Source: Desulfovibrio sp. (GTDB lineage Bacteria > Desulfobacterota > Desulfovibrionia > Desulfovibrionales > Desulfovibrionaceae). From it: a stretch of DNA of 49,173 bases. The stretch lies in NCBI GenBank assembly GCA_031260965.1, contig JAISKK010000006.1, positions 1 to 49,173 of the forward strand, in the 5' to 3' direction. The translations under genes and the position numbers were made by a program. Of the stretch, positions 19,444 through 29,778 are shown piece after piece (the stretch's first letter is position 1; each line of letters opens with the position of its first letter). The notes under the pieces were generated by a model. It had not been told where the DNA came from, made no database searches, and saw only the letters and a list, made by a program, of their open reading frames with translations.

Positions 19444-21196
19444 TCAAGTGTTTTTGTTCCGGCTGCAGACAAAAAGGGAAACAAGGGCCAGAAGCGCGAG
19501 GCAGATTTCCGGTCCGGGGTGCAAGCGGTGATAGAGGGTTATTTCCGATTCGGGAGCGAGCCTGCCCCGGATGCTCTGCGCGCTGAAAAGCTCTCCGCTC
19601 TGCCCGAGAATTCTTCCCCGGCTGTCAAAAAAGGCGCTAACCCCGGTATTGGTGGCCCGGATCAGGGGTCTGGCCTGCTCCACTGCCCGGACGGCGGCCT
19701 GGGCCAGATGCTGCCAGGGCGCGGAACTTTTTCTGAACCAGCCGTCGTTGCTGACGTTCAGGATAATGCCCGCGCCCTGCCTGACCTGTTCCTGGGCCGG
19801 GTAGGGAAAGATTACTTCATAGCAGATTAAAGGTCCAAGGGAAAGAGAAGTTTCAGCCCCCCCCCCCCTTGTCCAGGAACAGGGGATGGGGCGTTCTGCC
19901 GGAGGAAAAATTTATGCCCTGCAGGAGATCGCGCAGAAAGGGGATATCCGCCGTAAAAGGGAGATATTCCCCGAAAGGGACCAGATGAGTTTTGTCGTAG
20001 CGCCCGACAATTTTTCCCGTGGGCGACATGAGATAGAGGCAGTTGCGCAGGGAGGCGGTCCCGTCTTCTTCCCGGCTCACGTCTATGCCGCCGAAGGCCA
20101 GATGAACGGCGTGGGCGACCGCGAAAGCGCTCAGTTCCCGCACCAGATCCGGGCGTTTGGATATGTAGAAGGGCATGGCCGTTTCCGGCCAGATGACCAG
20201 CGCGGCCGGATTCTCCGGGAATTTTGCGCGGTCTTCGACCAGGGCTTTTTGCGACATTTCACTATAGAGCCGGACCGTTTTTTCCTGGAAAGGGATGGTC
20301 CATTTCTGGCCCTGATCGATATTGCCCTGGACCATTATGAAATTCAGGCCGGCTTTGTTTTGTGCTCCGGTTGCGGCGGCAGCGGCGCCTGCCGCCGGGG
20401 CTGGAAGCCGGCTCGCAAGCGGGTTCGGCGCGGGGTCCAGACGCATCGAGCCGTAGGCGTAGAGACCGCCCGCGATGAGGAGTGCCGGCAAGGCGGGCAG
20501 GATTGGGGTAAAGCGCGGCCCTGGTTTTGTTTCCCTTCCGGCGCAAAGGGCGGCCGCTCCCAGACAGGCCACGCAGGCATATGAGGCGCTCAAACCATAG
20601 CCGCCGATCAGGGATGCCCCCTGCAGGAACAGGGGAGTGAAGGCGAAGGCCGAGCTCAAGGTCAGCCAGGGAAATCCGGTGAGGATTACACTGTTTAAAA
20701 CTTCAAAGCCCCCGTAAAGGCCTCCGGCCAGCAGGGGGGAGAGAAGCAGGGTAATTATATTCGGGTCCGAGGGGAGGGAAGAAGGCGGGGCGGCACTCCC
20801 AGCGTCTTGGGCTGCCCGTTTTTCCATGCGGCCATGCAGATGGCGCATCCCCAGAACCGTGAGAGCCGCGTAACAGGCCAGGTAGGCATAAAGCAGCAGG
20901 AGCAGGGGCAAAACTACGGGCAGGGGCATGTCGGCCACATCGCGCATGGGATGGATCATCCAGTATAGTCCGGCGGCGTTGGCGGCAAAGCCTTGCAGCC
21001 AGCCGTGCAGCAGAGCGCTTTTGTTCGAGGGCGCAAGCCGCGCCAGCAGATAGAGGCAAAAGGGGTGGAGCAGCGCCAGCGGGGGCAGGTGAAGAAGGGT
21101 ATTCGGCAGTCCGAAAAAAAGGCCGCAGGCGCCGGACGCGCAAAGGAAAGGAAGAAAAAAATCCCGGCCGGGGGCAGGGCTCTGGCCTTTTTTCAA
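19444..21196 (-). CDS. lnt: Apolipoprotein N-acyltransferase, reading frame interrupted at a 12-G tract
   Basis: N-terminal ORF 19853..21196 (...VIWPETAMPFYI...VPFGEYLPF...) ends ...LDKGGGG*. Removing one G restores ...GGGAETSLSLGPLICYEVIFPYPAQEQ...NVSNDGWF...EQARPLIRATNTGVSAFFDSRGRI, joining the ORF 19444..19683 frame. Confidence 0.9.
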
Positions 21197-22089
21197 ACGG
21201 CGGACTCGAGTGAGGAATCGCTTTTATCCTGTACCTTTTCCTTGTCTTCAGTCTCCTCTGCGCCGCCGGCCATGACCATACGCACACAGTGGATCTGCTT
21301 CGGATCGGACTCCATGACCGTAAAGACGGTCCCCAGAGCCTCATTCAGAACGAAGCTCTCGCCGGGCTGGGGCACATGCCCGGCCAGATGGGTCAGGTAG
21401 CCGCCTATGGTGTCCACGGCATCGGATTCGATGCCCAGGCCCAGGCTTTCGTTCAGATCATCGAGGCAGGCGCGACCATTGATGAGGTAGCTGCCGTCGC
21501 TTTGCAGATTGATCTCTTCTTCGTGCGGGGCGTCATGCTCGTCTTCGATGTCGCCGACGATCTGCTCCAGAACATCCTCAATTGTGACCAGCCCGGCCGT
21601 GCCTCCGTATTCGTCCAGAATGATGGCCAGATGAATTTTGCGGCTGCGGAACTCGTGCAACAGGTCCAGGGCGTTTTTCGTCTCGGGCACGAAAAAGGGG
21701 GAGCGCATTATCTGCGTGACCTGACGTTTCTGATCATCGGCTTTGAGGAGGTCTTCAAGCAGGTCTTTGGCGTGGATGATGCCGATGATGTTATCGCGGT
21801 TTTCGGAAAAAATCGGGATGCGGGAATGTCCGCTTGCGACAATCAATTCCGCCAGGCTCTGAATGTTTTCCGTATCCGGCAGGCAGGCGATATCCGTGCG
21901 TGGGGTCATTATCTCCTGGACCTGCAATTCATCCAGGCTTAAGACGCTGAGCAGCATGGACCGCTCTTCCTTGTCCAGTTCTCCTTCCTCTCCGGCGTCA
22001 AGAATGGCCTGTTCCACATCCGCGTGGCGACCGTGAAACCAGCGCCATATCCGTCTCCATAAACTGCCGTCGTCTGAACCGTCGTCCAA
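21193..22089 (-). CDS. CBS-domain CorC/HlyC family protein
   Basis: VQEIMTPRTDIACLP, HSRIPIFSENRDNIIGIIHAKDLL, DEYGGTAGLVTIEDVLEQIVGDIEDEHD. Confidence 0.93.
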   Translation of the reverse strand: MDDGSDDGSLWRRIWRWFHGRHADVEQAILDAGEEGELDKEERSMLLSVLSLDELQVQEIMTPRTDIACLPDTENIQSLAELIVASGHSRIPIFSENRDNIIGIIHAKDLLEDLLKADDQKRQVTQIMRSPFFVPETKNALDLLHEFRSRKIHLAIILDEYGGTAGLVTIEDVLEQIVGDIEDEHDAPHEEEINLQSDGSYLINGRACLDDLNESLGLGIESDAVDTIGGYLTHLAGHVPQPGESFVLNEALGTVFTVMESDPKQIHCVRMVMAGGAEETEDKEKVQDKSDSSLESAV

Positions 22090-22149
22090 GTTTTTCCTCC
22101 GCGTCGAAATAAAGCGTCTGCCGGCTCTGCAAAAACACCGGCAATAGAA

Positions 22150-23187
22150 TTAAGCCAGTCCCGGATGTTCTCTGAATATTTCCAGGTGTCGGCGCATTAT
22201 CCAGTTGCTCAGTGGCTCCACCTCGCTGGAGGCGGCAATGCGCAGCCATTCAATGGTCCCGCTTTCCTGCGTGCTGGGATTTTTGCGCGGTCTGGCCCAG
22301 GCCATGTACTGCATCCCGATGTTCAAAAGCCGCGCGGAATGGTCGACCCAGACGTTCTGGACGCGGCAGTGCAACCAGAAACGCAGTCTTTGGTTCTGTT
22401 CAGGATCATTCAAATCGATCATCAGAATGCTTTGCTCGACAGTGAAAAATTGCAGGTCGCGCTCGGCGACTACGCTGTTGGGAACGCTTATGCGCACCCC
22501 GCCCGCCGAGATGTCGGCCACCTGGAACTGCACCAGCCTCCCGCTCAGGCTGAGAAGCTCGGGGAGGGGCCAGAGGGCAATCTCGTTGAATTTTTCCGGG
22601 CTGGGCATGGATTTGTTGTGCCAGAGAGCGCCGCCCAGGAAATGTTCCGGGGGGGGGGAAATGCGCAAAAAGGCCCTCTTTTGCTTGTTCTCCAGGGAAC
22701 CCGGCATGGGAAGGATGATGTGGCAGATGCCCTGGGATGGCTGGCGGATACCGTCCACCGTGGAGGCAAAGGTGTAGAAAACCGTATCCTTGTTGACCTT
22801 GACGCTGAAAAACACGGTTATGTCACGACCCAGCCAGGTATTGGACAGACTCCGCAAACCGTTGATCTCAAGGGATATGGAACTGGGACCCAGATACTCG
22901 GGCGAACAGCGCAGGGTCGGCCTGCGGTGTCCGGGCGCGGTCTGCACCTGGACTTCAAAGTTCGAGCGCTGGTCAAAGGCGGAATTCAGGATATTGCGGA
23001 TTGCCTTTTCATCCAGAACATGCCCTGAATAATAACGGCGCTCGCGCAGGGAAAAGATGAATTTTACAATGAAGGCGATGAGCAGGAAGATACAGGACAG
23101 GCCCAGGCACCATAGCCATACCCGTATGCCTTCCTCGCTCATGGTCGGCATATGGAAAAAAGTTTGAATATCCTTCAGTGTTGGCAT
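22150..23187 (-). CDS. Membrane-anchored PilZ-domain-like protein
   Basis: Start MPTLKDIQTFF at 23187; KQKRAFLRISPPPEHF and VADISAGGVRISVP fit PilZ-type RxxxR/DxSxxG motifs. Confidence 0.7.
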   Translation of the reverse strand: MPTLKDIQTFFHMPTMSEEGIRVWLWCLGLSCIFLLIAFIVKFIFSLRERRYYSGHVLDEKAIRNILNSAFDQRSNFEVQVQTAPGHRRPTLRCSPEYLGPSSISLEINGLRSLSNTWLGRDITVFFSVKVNKDTVFYTFASTVDGIRQPSQGICHIILPMPGSLENKQKRAFLRISPPPEHFLGGALWHNKSMPSPEKFNEIALWPLPELLSLSGRLVQFQVADISAGGVRISVPNSVVAERDLQFFTVEQSILMIDLNDPEQNQRLRFWLHCRVQNVWVDHSARLLNIGMQYMAWARPRKNPSTQESGTIEWLRIAASSEVEPLSNWIMRRHLEIFREHPGLA

Positions 23188-23313
23188 CCGGCAGTCCTGA
23201 AAGACCGTATTACAGCGCCCGAAAGAGGGGAGGGAACCTATGCGCCCACACGGAATCCCCGATGACCGGGTCAAGCCGCGCGCTGTCAAAATATGCTGAA
23301 ATAAAGCCGGACC

Positions 23314-23598
23314 CTAACGGCCCCCGCCTTTGGCGGCGCGTTTGGACGCCTTCAGCGGGTTCACTTTGGCCTGCGCTCCGGTGGCGGTGACGCGGGTATG
23401 GGTTGAAAAATTGCATGTGCCCATGGACCATTTGGCTTGAGGCATGGGGTAGCTGGAACAGTAGCGGGCTTCCGCGAAATCGCGCACTCGACCGCAACCG
23501 TCACATTTGTCAATTATAGGCTGAAAAATCACACCGTTATACAACATTCCCTCCGGGGTTACGGAAGCATCCGGAAAGGACTGAACATCCTTGCTCAT
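23314..23598 (-). CDS. PxxKW family cysteine-rich protein
   Basis: MSKDVQSFPDASVTPEGMLYNGVIFQPIIDKCDGCGRVRDFAEARYCSSYPMPQAKWSMGTCNFSTH. Confidence 0.8.
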   Translation of the reverse strand: MSKDVQSFPDASVTPEGMLYNGVIFQPIIDKCDGCGRVRDFAEARYCSSYPMPQAKWSMGTCNFSTHTRVTATGAQAKVNPLKASKRAAKGGGR

Positions 23599-23714
23599 TG
23601 TTTTGTCCTCATCATGGAGAAATAACAGACGTGAAAGTAATTTAAACAAGCTCAGGCAAAAGTCAAGGTTTTCAGAGCGCTTTGGCGTCGCAATTTTAAA
23701 AAATCGGCGGGAAT

Positions 23715-24557
23715 TCAGTCCGGCTCCGGTTGAGGCGCATGGAAAGGGGCATAGCGGCAAAGACGCTGAAAATCTTCCGGGCTCAGGCGCTCCGGGCGCG
23801 TTTGCGGGTCAAGACCCAGTTCCTCCGGGATTTGCGCCTCCGCTCCCAGACCTCTCAAGATGACACCGAGCTGCTTGCGCCGCGCCTGAAAGCAGAGATG
23901 CAGGGCGCGGGCCAGGGAGCGCGGATTAAAATCCGGGCGCGCCAGAAGGCCCCCGGCCTTTTCCGCATCTTTTTTCAGGGGCAGGAAGGAGAGGACCATG
24001 GATTCCACTTTGGGGCTGGGCCTGAACACCTGAGGAGGAACTATGAACTCCGCTTTCGGACGGCTGAAACTTTGCAGCCACACGCTCAAGGCCCCGTATG
24101 CCGCCGTGCCGGGCTGCGCAGTTATGCGCAGTCCTACTTCCTTCTGGACCGTAAAAACCGCCCGCGTAAGTCCGGGGGCGCAGGGAAAAATTTCCCAGAG
24201 CAGGGGCGAGGCGATATTGTAGGGCAGGTTGCCGATAAATTTCCAGGGATCTGTGAAATGCGCCCAATTCATTTGCAGAGCATCGGCCAGAATGACTTTA
24301 AGGCGTCCCGCCCCTTTTTGCAGGCGCTCCCTTGCCCAGTACGGATCTTTTTCCACAAGCAGAAGAAAGGCCGGACCCGCTTCAAGAATGAAATCCGTGA
24401 GTGCCCCTGGTCCCGGACCTATTTCCAGGACGCGCTCCGGTCCGGATATATCCAGAAGACTGACAATTCTCCGGGCTATGTTTTTGTCGCGCAAAAAATT
24501 CTGGCCCAGAGATTTTTTCGCCCTGGGAATATTTTTTCCCCTGCACATTTTACACAC
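23715..24557 (-). CDS. rsmA: 16S rRNA dimethyladenosine transferase
   Basis: KKSLGQNFLRDKNIARRIV...VLEIGPGPGALTDFIL...FIGNLPYNIASPLL. Confidence 0.95.
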   Translation of the reverse strand: MCKMCRGKNIPRAKKSLGQNFLRDKNIARRIVSLLDISGPERVLEIGPGPGALTDFILEAGPAFLLLVEKDPYWARERLQKGAGRLKVILADALQMNWAHFTDPWKFIGNLPYNIASPLLWEIFPCAPGLTRAVFTVQKEVGLRITAQPGTAAYGALSVWLQSFSRPKAEFIVPPQVFRPSPKVESMVLSFLPLKKDAEKAGGLLARPDFNPRSLARALHLCFQARRKQLGVILRGLGAEAQIPEELGLDPQTRPERLSPEDFQRLCRYAPFHAPQPEPD

Positions 24558-26619
24558 TGTCGAAACGCAGAAACTGCATCATCAACCCTGCCCTGCCCTG
24601 ACTGACCGAGCGCAGGGCCGTGGCGAAACCGAACAGCCCGCGCATGGGGGCAACGGCCCGGACCTGTTTTTGCCCGCTCTGGTCCCCGATTTCCTCGACC
24701 CTGGCCGAGCGGGCGCCTAGCAGGGCGATAACCGCACCCAGAAAAGCCTCCGGCACGACTATGTCCACGCGCATGACCGGCTCCAGAATAAGATTCCCGG
24801 CCTTTTCCAGAGCCTGACGCAGAGCCTGCTGCGCTGCCATGTGCAGGCCGGGGACGGTACACAGTCCGTTTGCCTTGCGGCGCAAACGGGTTATGAGAAT
24901 ATCCGTATCCTCCACCTCAAAACCGGCTGGACCGGAACAGCAGGCGTCACGCACTCCCCGCAGGGCGGCTTCGGCCAGAGCCGACGGCCATTCGGGCGGC
25001 TCGGCAGCTCCGGGGGCGAAGGCCGCCCGAGTGCCCGCGCCGCGTTCGCGCGGGGTCACCCGCAACTCCACATGGCCGTAGTGGGGCACATCCCCGAGGT
25101 TGCGGTCGAATTCGCCCGTGTTCTCAGCCGGCGCCGCGATGGTCTCGCGGCAGAGGACCTGGGGATTGCCGATGCGCGGGGCGACACCCCATTCCCGGCG
25201 CATCCTGTCCGCCAGAACCTCGAGATGCAGTTCGCCCATGCCGGACACCAGACGCTGGCCCGTGGCCTCATTCGTCTCCACCAGCAGGGTGGGATCTTCG
25301 GCGCAGAAGGCCTGTAGCGCCTGATCCAGCTTTTCGCCCTCGGCACTGTTTTTGGGCTCAAAGGCCAGAGAAATGACCGGCCGCCAGGAGCGCAGGCTCT
25401 CCAGAAGCAGAGGCGGACCCGGACTGAGCAGGGTGTCGCCGGTTTTGGCTTCCTTCAAGCCCTGCACGGCCACGATATCTCCGGCAAAGGCCTCCTCCAG
25501 GCTTTCACGCCGGTCCGCGCGCAGCCGGTACAGACGGGCGGCGTGTTCCACTTTGGCGGTGGCGGCGTTGGTCAAGGTGCCGCCCTCGCGCAGTCTTCCG
25601 GAGTAAAGGCGCAGGAAATGAATTTTCCGCCCGGCGCTGAAGACGACCTTAAAAACCAGAGCGCAGGTCCGGGCCTGAACGCTGGGCGGGATCAGAACTT
25701 CTTCTGTAGTGTCGGCGCGGCGCGTTTTGGCGGGGGGCCTGTCCAGAGGGCTGGGCAGATAGCGGCAGACAGCGTCCAGAACCGGCTGCACGCCTATGTT
25801 GCGCAGGGCCGAGGCCGCGAAGACGGGGACAATGCGCCCGGCCAGAACAGCCTTGCGCAGGGCCGCGTCCAGCAGTTCCGGGGCGATCTCCGCGCCCTTT
25901 AGGTAAAGCTCGAGAAGCTGGTCATCTTCCAGGGTCAGGGCATCCATGAGCGCTTCCCGGCCGGGTGCGGCCAGGTCCGCTTCCTCGGCGCTGAAAGCTT
26001 GACGTATGACGGACTTGCCTCGCGTCCCGGCTGCAAAAAGCAATTTTTCCTGGCGCACCAAATCCAGAACCGCCTGAAATTTTTCTCCTTCGCCCAGGGG
26101 AATGGTCAGAGGCAGCGGATTGCCCCCAAGGCGTTCGCGTATGGAGCGAACCACAGCGGCAAAGTCGGCGCCCGGTCTGTCCATCTTGTTGATAACGGCC
26201 AGACGGGGGATGCCGAAGCCGTCCGCCTGCCGCCAGACGGTTTCCGATTGCGGCTCCACTCCGGACACGGCGCAGAAAATGCCCACTGCGGCATCCAGAA
26301 CGCGCAGGCAACGCTCTACCTCCACGGTAAAATCCACATGCCCGGGCGTGTCCACCAGATTTATGGAGCAATCCAGCCAGGGACAGGTAATGCAGGCTGA
26401 GGCGATGGTAATGCCGCGCTCCTGCTCTTCGGGCATGAAATCCATGGTCGCGGCCCCTTCATGAACCTCGCCCATGCGGTGTATAACCTCGGAATAATAG
26501 AGAATGCGCTCGGAAAAGGTGGTTTTGCCGGCGTCGATGTGGGCGATGATGCCGATATTGCGCAGCCGGGAGAGGAGATTTTGCGCTCCATCAGCTGCGA
26601 GGGGGGAGGGCGCGTCCAC
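24550..26619 (-). CDS. Elongation factor G family GTPase (EF-G2-like)
   Basis: GIIAHIDAGKTTFSERILYYSEVIHRMGEVHEGAATMDFMPEEQERGITIASA...VDTPGHVDFTVEVERCLRVLDAAVGIFCAVSGVEPQSETVWRQA; probable GTG start at 26619; tracked ORF is over-extended to 27039. Confidence 0.9.
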   Translation of the reverse strand: MDAPSPLAADGAQNLLSRLRNIGIIAHIDAGKTTFSERILYYSEVIHRMGEVHEGAATMDFMPEEQERGITIASACITCPWLDCSINLVDTPGHVDFTVEVERCLRVLDAAVGIFCAVSGVEPQSETVWRQADGFGIPRLAVINKMDRPGADFAAVVRSIRERLGGNPLPLTIPLGEGEKFQAVLDLVRQEKLLFAAGTRGKSVIRQAFSAEEADLAAPGREALMDALTLEDDQLLELYLKGAEIAPELLDAALRKAVLAGRIVPVFAASALRNIGVQPVLDAVCRYLPSPLDRPPAKTRRADTTEEVLIPPSVQARTCALVFKVVFSAGRKIHFLRLYSGRLREGGTLTNAATAKVEHAARLYRLRADRRESLEEAFAGDIVAVQGLKEAKTGDTLLSPGPPLLLESLRSWRPVISLAFEPKNSAEGEKLDQALQAFCAEDPTLLVETNEATGQRLVSGMGELHLEVLADRMRREWGVAPRIGNPQVLCRETIAAPAENTGEFDRNLGDVPHYGHVELRVTPRERGAGTRAAFAPGAAEPPEWPSALAEAALRGVRDACCSGPAGFEVEDTDILITRLRRKANGLCTVPGLHMAAQQALRQALEKAGNLILEPVMRVDIVVPEAFLGAVIALLGARSARVEEIGDQSGQKQVRAVAPMRGLFGFATALRSVSQGRAGLMMQFLRFDSV

Positions 26620-26624
26620 AGGCG

Positions 26625-27305
26625 TCAGGCTCCCGCGCTGTCGGCGCAGGCAATGCGCGCGCTCCGGGAGCGGAACCAGGCCGGGCTTAGGTCCGGCCAG
26701 AGGGCAAAATCCTTGTGTTCTTCGTCCGCAATAAAGCCGGCAAAAGGCGTTCGGGGCAGGGAAAGGCAGGGCAGGGCCTGCTTGTGGGCAAAAAGCGCCA
26801 GTTTTGCAAAGATTTCCGCCCGACCGAGGAGAAGCATCCTTCCCGGGTGCGCAGGCGGACCCATTTTGTCCAGCTCCGCAAGAAGCTCTGTCTCCGCAAG
26901 CAGATAGCTTTTCTCGACTCCGGCCAGTTCCAGGGCGACGAGAAGGGCCGGGTCCGGTTCTTTTTTGTCCGGGCTGGGAATAAAGCAGAAAAGGAGGGGG
27001 GCGCCGGACAGCAGAGCGGGGAGCAGGGCGGCAAGGCATAAGGGTGGGGAAGGGTAGGCGCTTTCGCAGACAAAAAGACTGAAGGCGGCGGGGGATTCCC
27101 TTATCTCCAGGGTAAAGCCTTCGCGGAAGCTTTTGGTCCGGGTTTCAGACACAACGCTTTCGCCGAAAATGCGGTAGAGGCGGGCGATGCATTTTTTGAG
27201 CAGAGCCTTGTCTTTGCCGCCCAGACCCGCATAGGCCGCCTCGCTTGCGGACTCGGGAAGCGCGCGCTTCTCCAGGCGGGATTCAAGAAAGGCAAAGGCC
27301 TGCAT
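26625..27305 (-). CDS. Hypothetical protein, 226 aa
   Basis: Open frame between the TRASH/YHS protein and EF-G; stop lies just upstream of the proposed EF-G GTG start, consistent with an operon. Confidence 0.6.
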   Translation of the reverse strand: MQAFAFLESRLEKRALPESASEAAYAGLGGKDKALLKKCIARLYRIFGESVVSETRTKSFREGFTLEIRESPAAFSLFVCESAYPSPPLCLAALLPALLSGAPLLFCFIPSPDKKEPDPALLVALELAGVEKSYLLAETELLAELDKMGPPAHPGRMLLLGRAEIFAKLALFAHKQALPCLSLPRTPFAGFIADEEHKDFALWPDLSPAWFRSRSARIACADSAGA

Positions 27306-27611
27306 TTACTCCTCGTCCTTCCCCTCGTAATCCGGCAACTCCCGGCCACCCGCTTTAAGCCCTTCGAGGAATTTCTCGCGGCATTCGTAGCCGCAGAAAC
27401 AGTAGGTTTTTTCGCCGTCGCGCACTTTGAGGGCGGATTCCGCCTCCACATAGACATTGCAGATCGGGTCTTTTACCATCTCCCCGGAGGCGATTTTGCG
27501 GTCCCGGATCTTCTGCTCGTTTTTGTCCTTTTTGTCGTTGCGCCCGCGATCATTGGTGACGAGTTTATAAAGCACGAAAGCGGCCACCGCCAGGAGCAGC
27601 CATTTTATCAT
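27306..27611 (-). CDS. Small membrane-anchored YHS/TRASH-like protein
   Basis: MIKWLLLAVAAFVLYKLV...MVKDPICNVYVEAESALKVRDGEKTYCFCGYECREKFL. Confidence 0.8.
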   Translation of the reverse strand: MIKWLLLAVAAFVLYKLVTNDRGRNDKKDKNEQKIRDRKIASGEMVKDPICNVYVEAESALKVRDGEKTYCFCGYECREKFLEGLKAGGRELPDYEGKDEE

Positions 27612-27642
27612 ATCATTCTCCTTGGGCGGCCGGTCTGCGCCG

Positions 27643-28173
27643 TCATTGGTAAATTACTCCGTCCGCGATGCGAAAATCAAGACCTTCCAGGGCGTCACGC
27701 ACACAGCCGCCCTGCGGCAGCAAAAGGTCAGGCGCGATTTGCGCGAGAGGGACAAGCACAAAAGCGCGCTCAAGCATACGCGGGTGCGGCAGGGTAAGAC
27801 GCTCGCCATTTATAACCTTTTTGCCGAACAACAGCAAATCCAAATCAATCGCCCGCGGACCGAAGCGCGGTCCTAAGCGATCTCTGCCGAGAGCGTTTTC
27901 TATGCGCAGCAGATCCTCAAGGAGGAGGAGGGGAGAAATATCCGGCGCGCAGACCAGGGCAGCGACCATATTCACAAAAAAAGGCTGGTCCCGGAAGTTT
28001 TGCGGCTCAGAGGCCCATAAGGTGGAGATGGCGCCCATCTTCAGATAGGGCAATTCCCCCAGGGCGAGCAAGGCCTTTTCTATATTGCCCGCCGCGTCTC
28101 CCTGGTTTGCGCCGAGGGAAATATAGGCGTCAAGGGCAGTCGGGGCGGGAGTGAGATCAGCGGTTGATGCCAA
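27643..28173 (-). CDS. folK: 2-amino-4-hydroxy-6-hydroxymethyldihydropteridine pyrophosphokinase
   Basis: AYISLGANQGDAAGNIEKAL...GRDRLGPRFGPRAIDLDLLLFG...LTLPHPRMLERAFVLVPL. Confidence 0.95.
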   Translation of the reverse strand: MASTADLTPAPTALDAYISLGANQGDAAGNIEKALLALGELPYLKMGAISTLWASEPQNFRDQPFFVNMVAALVCAPDISPLLLLEDLLRIENALGRDRLGPRFGPRAIDLDLLLFGKKVINGERLTLPHPRMLERAFVLVPLAQIAPDLLLPQGGCVRDALEGLDFRIADGVIYQ

Positions 28174-28181
28174 AGCTCAGC

Positions 28182-29741
28182 CTATTTGGCGTAACCGACG
28201 GCCCTGCGTTCGCGGATCACCGTCACCCGGATCTGGCCGGGGTAAGTGAGGTTGCCTTCGATTTTTTCCGCTATGTCCTTGCAGAGCAGAAAGGCGTCGT
28301 CGTCGTTCACATCGTCGGAATTGACCATAACCCGGATTTCGCGTCCGGCCTGAATGGCGTAGGCCTTGGAAATGCCGGAAAAGGACATGGCGATGTTTTC
28401 CAGATCCTCCAGGCGTTTGACGTAGTTTTCCAAGAGTTCCTTGCGCGCCCCCGGTCTGGCGCCGGAGAGACAGTCCGCGGCCTGAACGAGCACGGCCAGG
28501 GCGCTTGTCGGGGGGGTGTCTTCGTGGTGCGCCGCTATGGCGTGGATGATGTCCTTGCTTTCGCCGTAGCGTTTGGCTATGTCCGCGCCTATGGTGGCGT
28601 GCGAGCCTTCAATTTCGTGATCCATGGCCTTGCCGAGGTCATGGAGCAGACCGGAGCGTTTGGCCCGTTTGATGTCCATATTCAGTTCGGCAGCCATGAC
28701 CCCGCACAGGGACGCCACTTCCAGAGAATGCTGCAAAACATTCTGCGCGAAACTGGTACGGTATTTAAGCTGCCCGAGCAGGCGCACGATCTCCGGATGG
28801 ATGCCGTGAACTCCGGCGTCAAAGGTGGCCTGTTCGCCCACTTCCCGGACATGGACCTCAAGCTCCTGTTCCACCTTCTGCACGATATCCTCAATGCGGG
28901 CCGGGTGGATGCGTCCGTCCTGGATAAGACGCTCCAGGGCCAGCTTGGCTACTTGACGGCGTAAGGGATTATAGGCGGAGAGGATGACCGTCTCCGGGGT
29001 GTCGTCAATGATCAGGTCAACCCCGGTGGCGGCCTCCAGGGCGCGGATGTTGCGTCCCTCGCGGCCGATGATCCGTCCTTTCATGTCTTCACTGGGCAGG
29101 GTGACGGTGGTTACGGTCTGGTCGGCTACATAGTCCCCGGCATAGCGCTGAATCGCGGTGGCGATAATTTCCTTGGCTTTTCTGTCCGCGGTTTCCTTGG
29201 CTTCGCTTTCGATCAGGCGCATCATGCGCGCTGCTTCATGCCGGCTCTTGGCTTCAATATCCGTGAAGAGATTGGATTTGGCTTCTTCGGCGGTCAAACC
29301 GGCTATTTCCTGCAGGCGTTTTTCCTGTTCCACAAGACAGCCTTCCAGATTTTCGCGTGTTTCTTCCAGATCCTTGGCTTTGCGGGCGAAGTCCTTTTCT
29401 GTGAGCAGAAGTTCCTGTTCCTTTTTACGCGCGTCTTCCAGTTTGGAGTCCAGCTTTTCACCCTGTTCCTCCAATTTTTTGTCCCGGGCCTTGATCTCCC
29501 TTTCTCTTTCCTTGAGTTCGTTTTCCATGAGGCGTTTGGCTTCCAGCACCTCGTCCTTGCCCTGGAGGATTATTTCCTTTTTCTGGGCCTGGGCTTCTTT
29601 TCTTGCTTCCTCAATAATTCTCCGGGCCAGATCTCCGGCGTTCTTGACGCGTTTCGCGTCCGCCATGCGTGGGATAAACCAGCCCAGAAAGACCCCTGTG
29701 GCGGAGGCCAGAAGGACGCTGGTAATAAGGGTTGTATCCAT
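28182..29741 (-). CDS. rny: Ribonuclease Y
   Basis: N-terminal TM and coiled coil; KH GRIIGREGRNIRALEAATGVDLIIDDTPE; HD LLHDLGKAMDHEIEGSHATIG. Confidence 0.97.
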   Translation of the reverse strand: MDTTLITSVLLASATGVFLGWFIPRMADAKRVKNAGDLARRIIEEARKEAQAQKKEIILQGKDEVLEAKRLMENELKEREREIKARDKKLEEQGEKLDSKLEDARKKEQELLLTEKDFARKAKDLEETRENLEGCLVEQEKRLQEIAGLTAEEAKSNLFTDIEAKSRHEAARMMRLIESEAKETADRKAKEIIATAIQRYAGDYVADQTVTTVTLPSEDMKGRIIGREGRNIRALEAATGVDLIIDDTPETVILSAYNPLRRQVAKLALERLIQDGRIHPARIEDIVQKVEQELEVHVREVGEQATFDAGVHGIHPEIVRLLGQLKYRTSFAQNVLQHSLEVASLCGVMAAELNMDIKRAKRSGLLHDLGKAMDHEIEGSHATIGADIAKRYGESKDIIHAIAAHHEDTPPTSALAVLVQAADCLSGARPGARKELLENYVKRLEDLENIAMSFSGISKAYAIQAGREIRVMVNSDDVNDDDAFLLCKDIAEKIEGNLTYPGQIRVTVIRERRAVGYAK

Positions 29742-29778
29742 GCTGACCTCATATTTTGATAAACAAATTGCCCGGACA

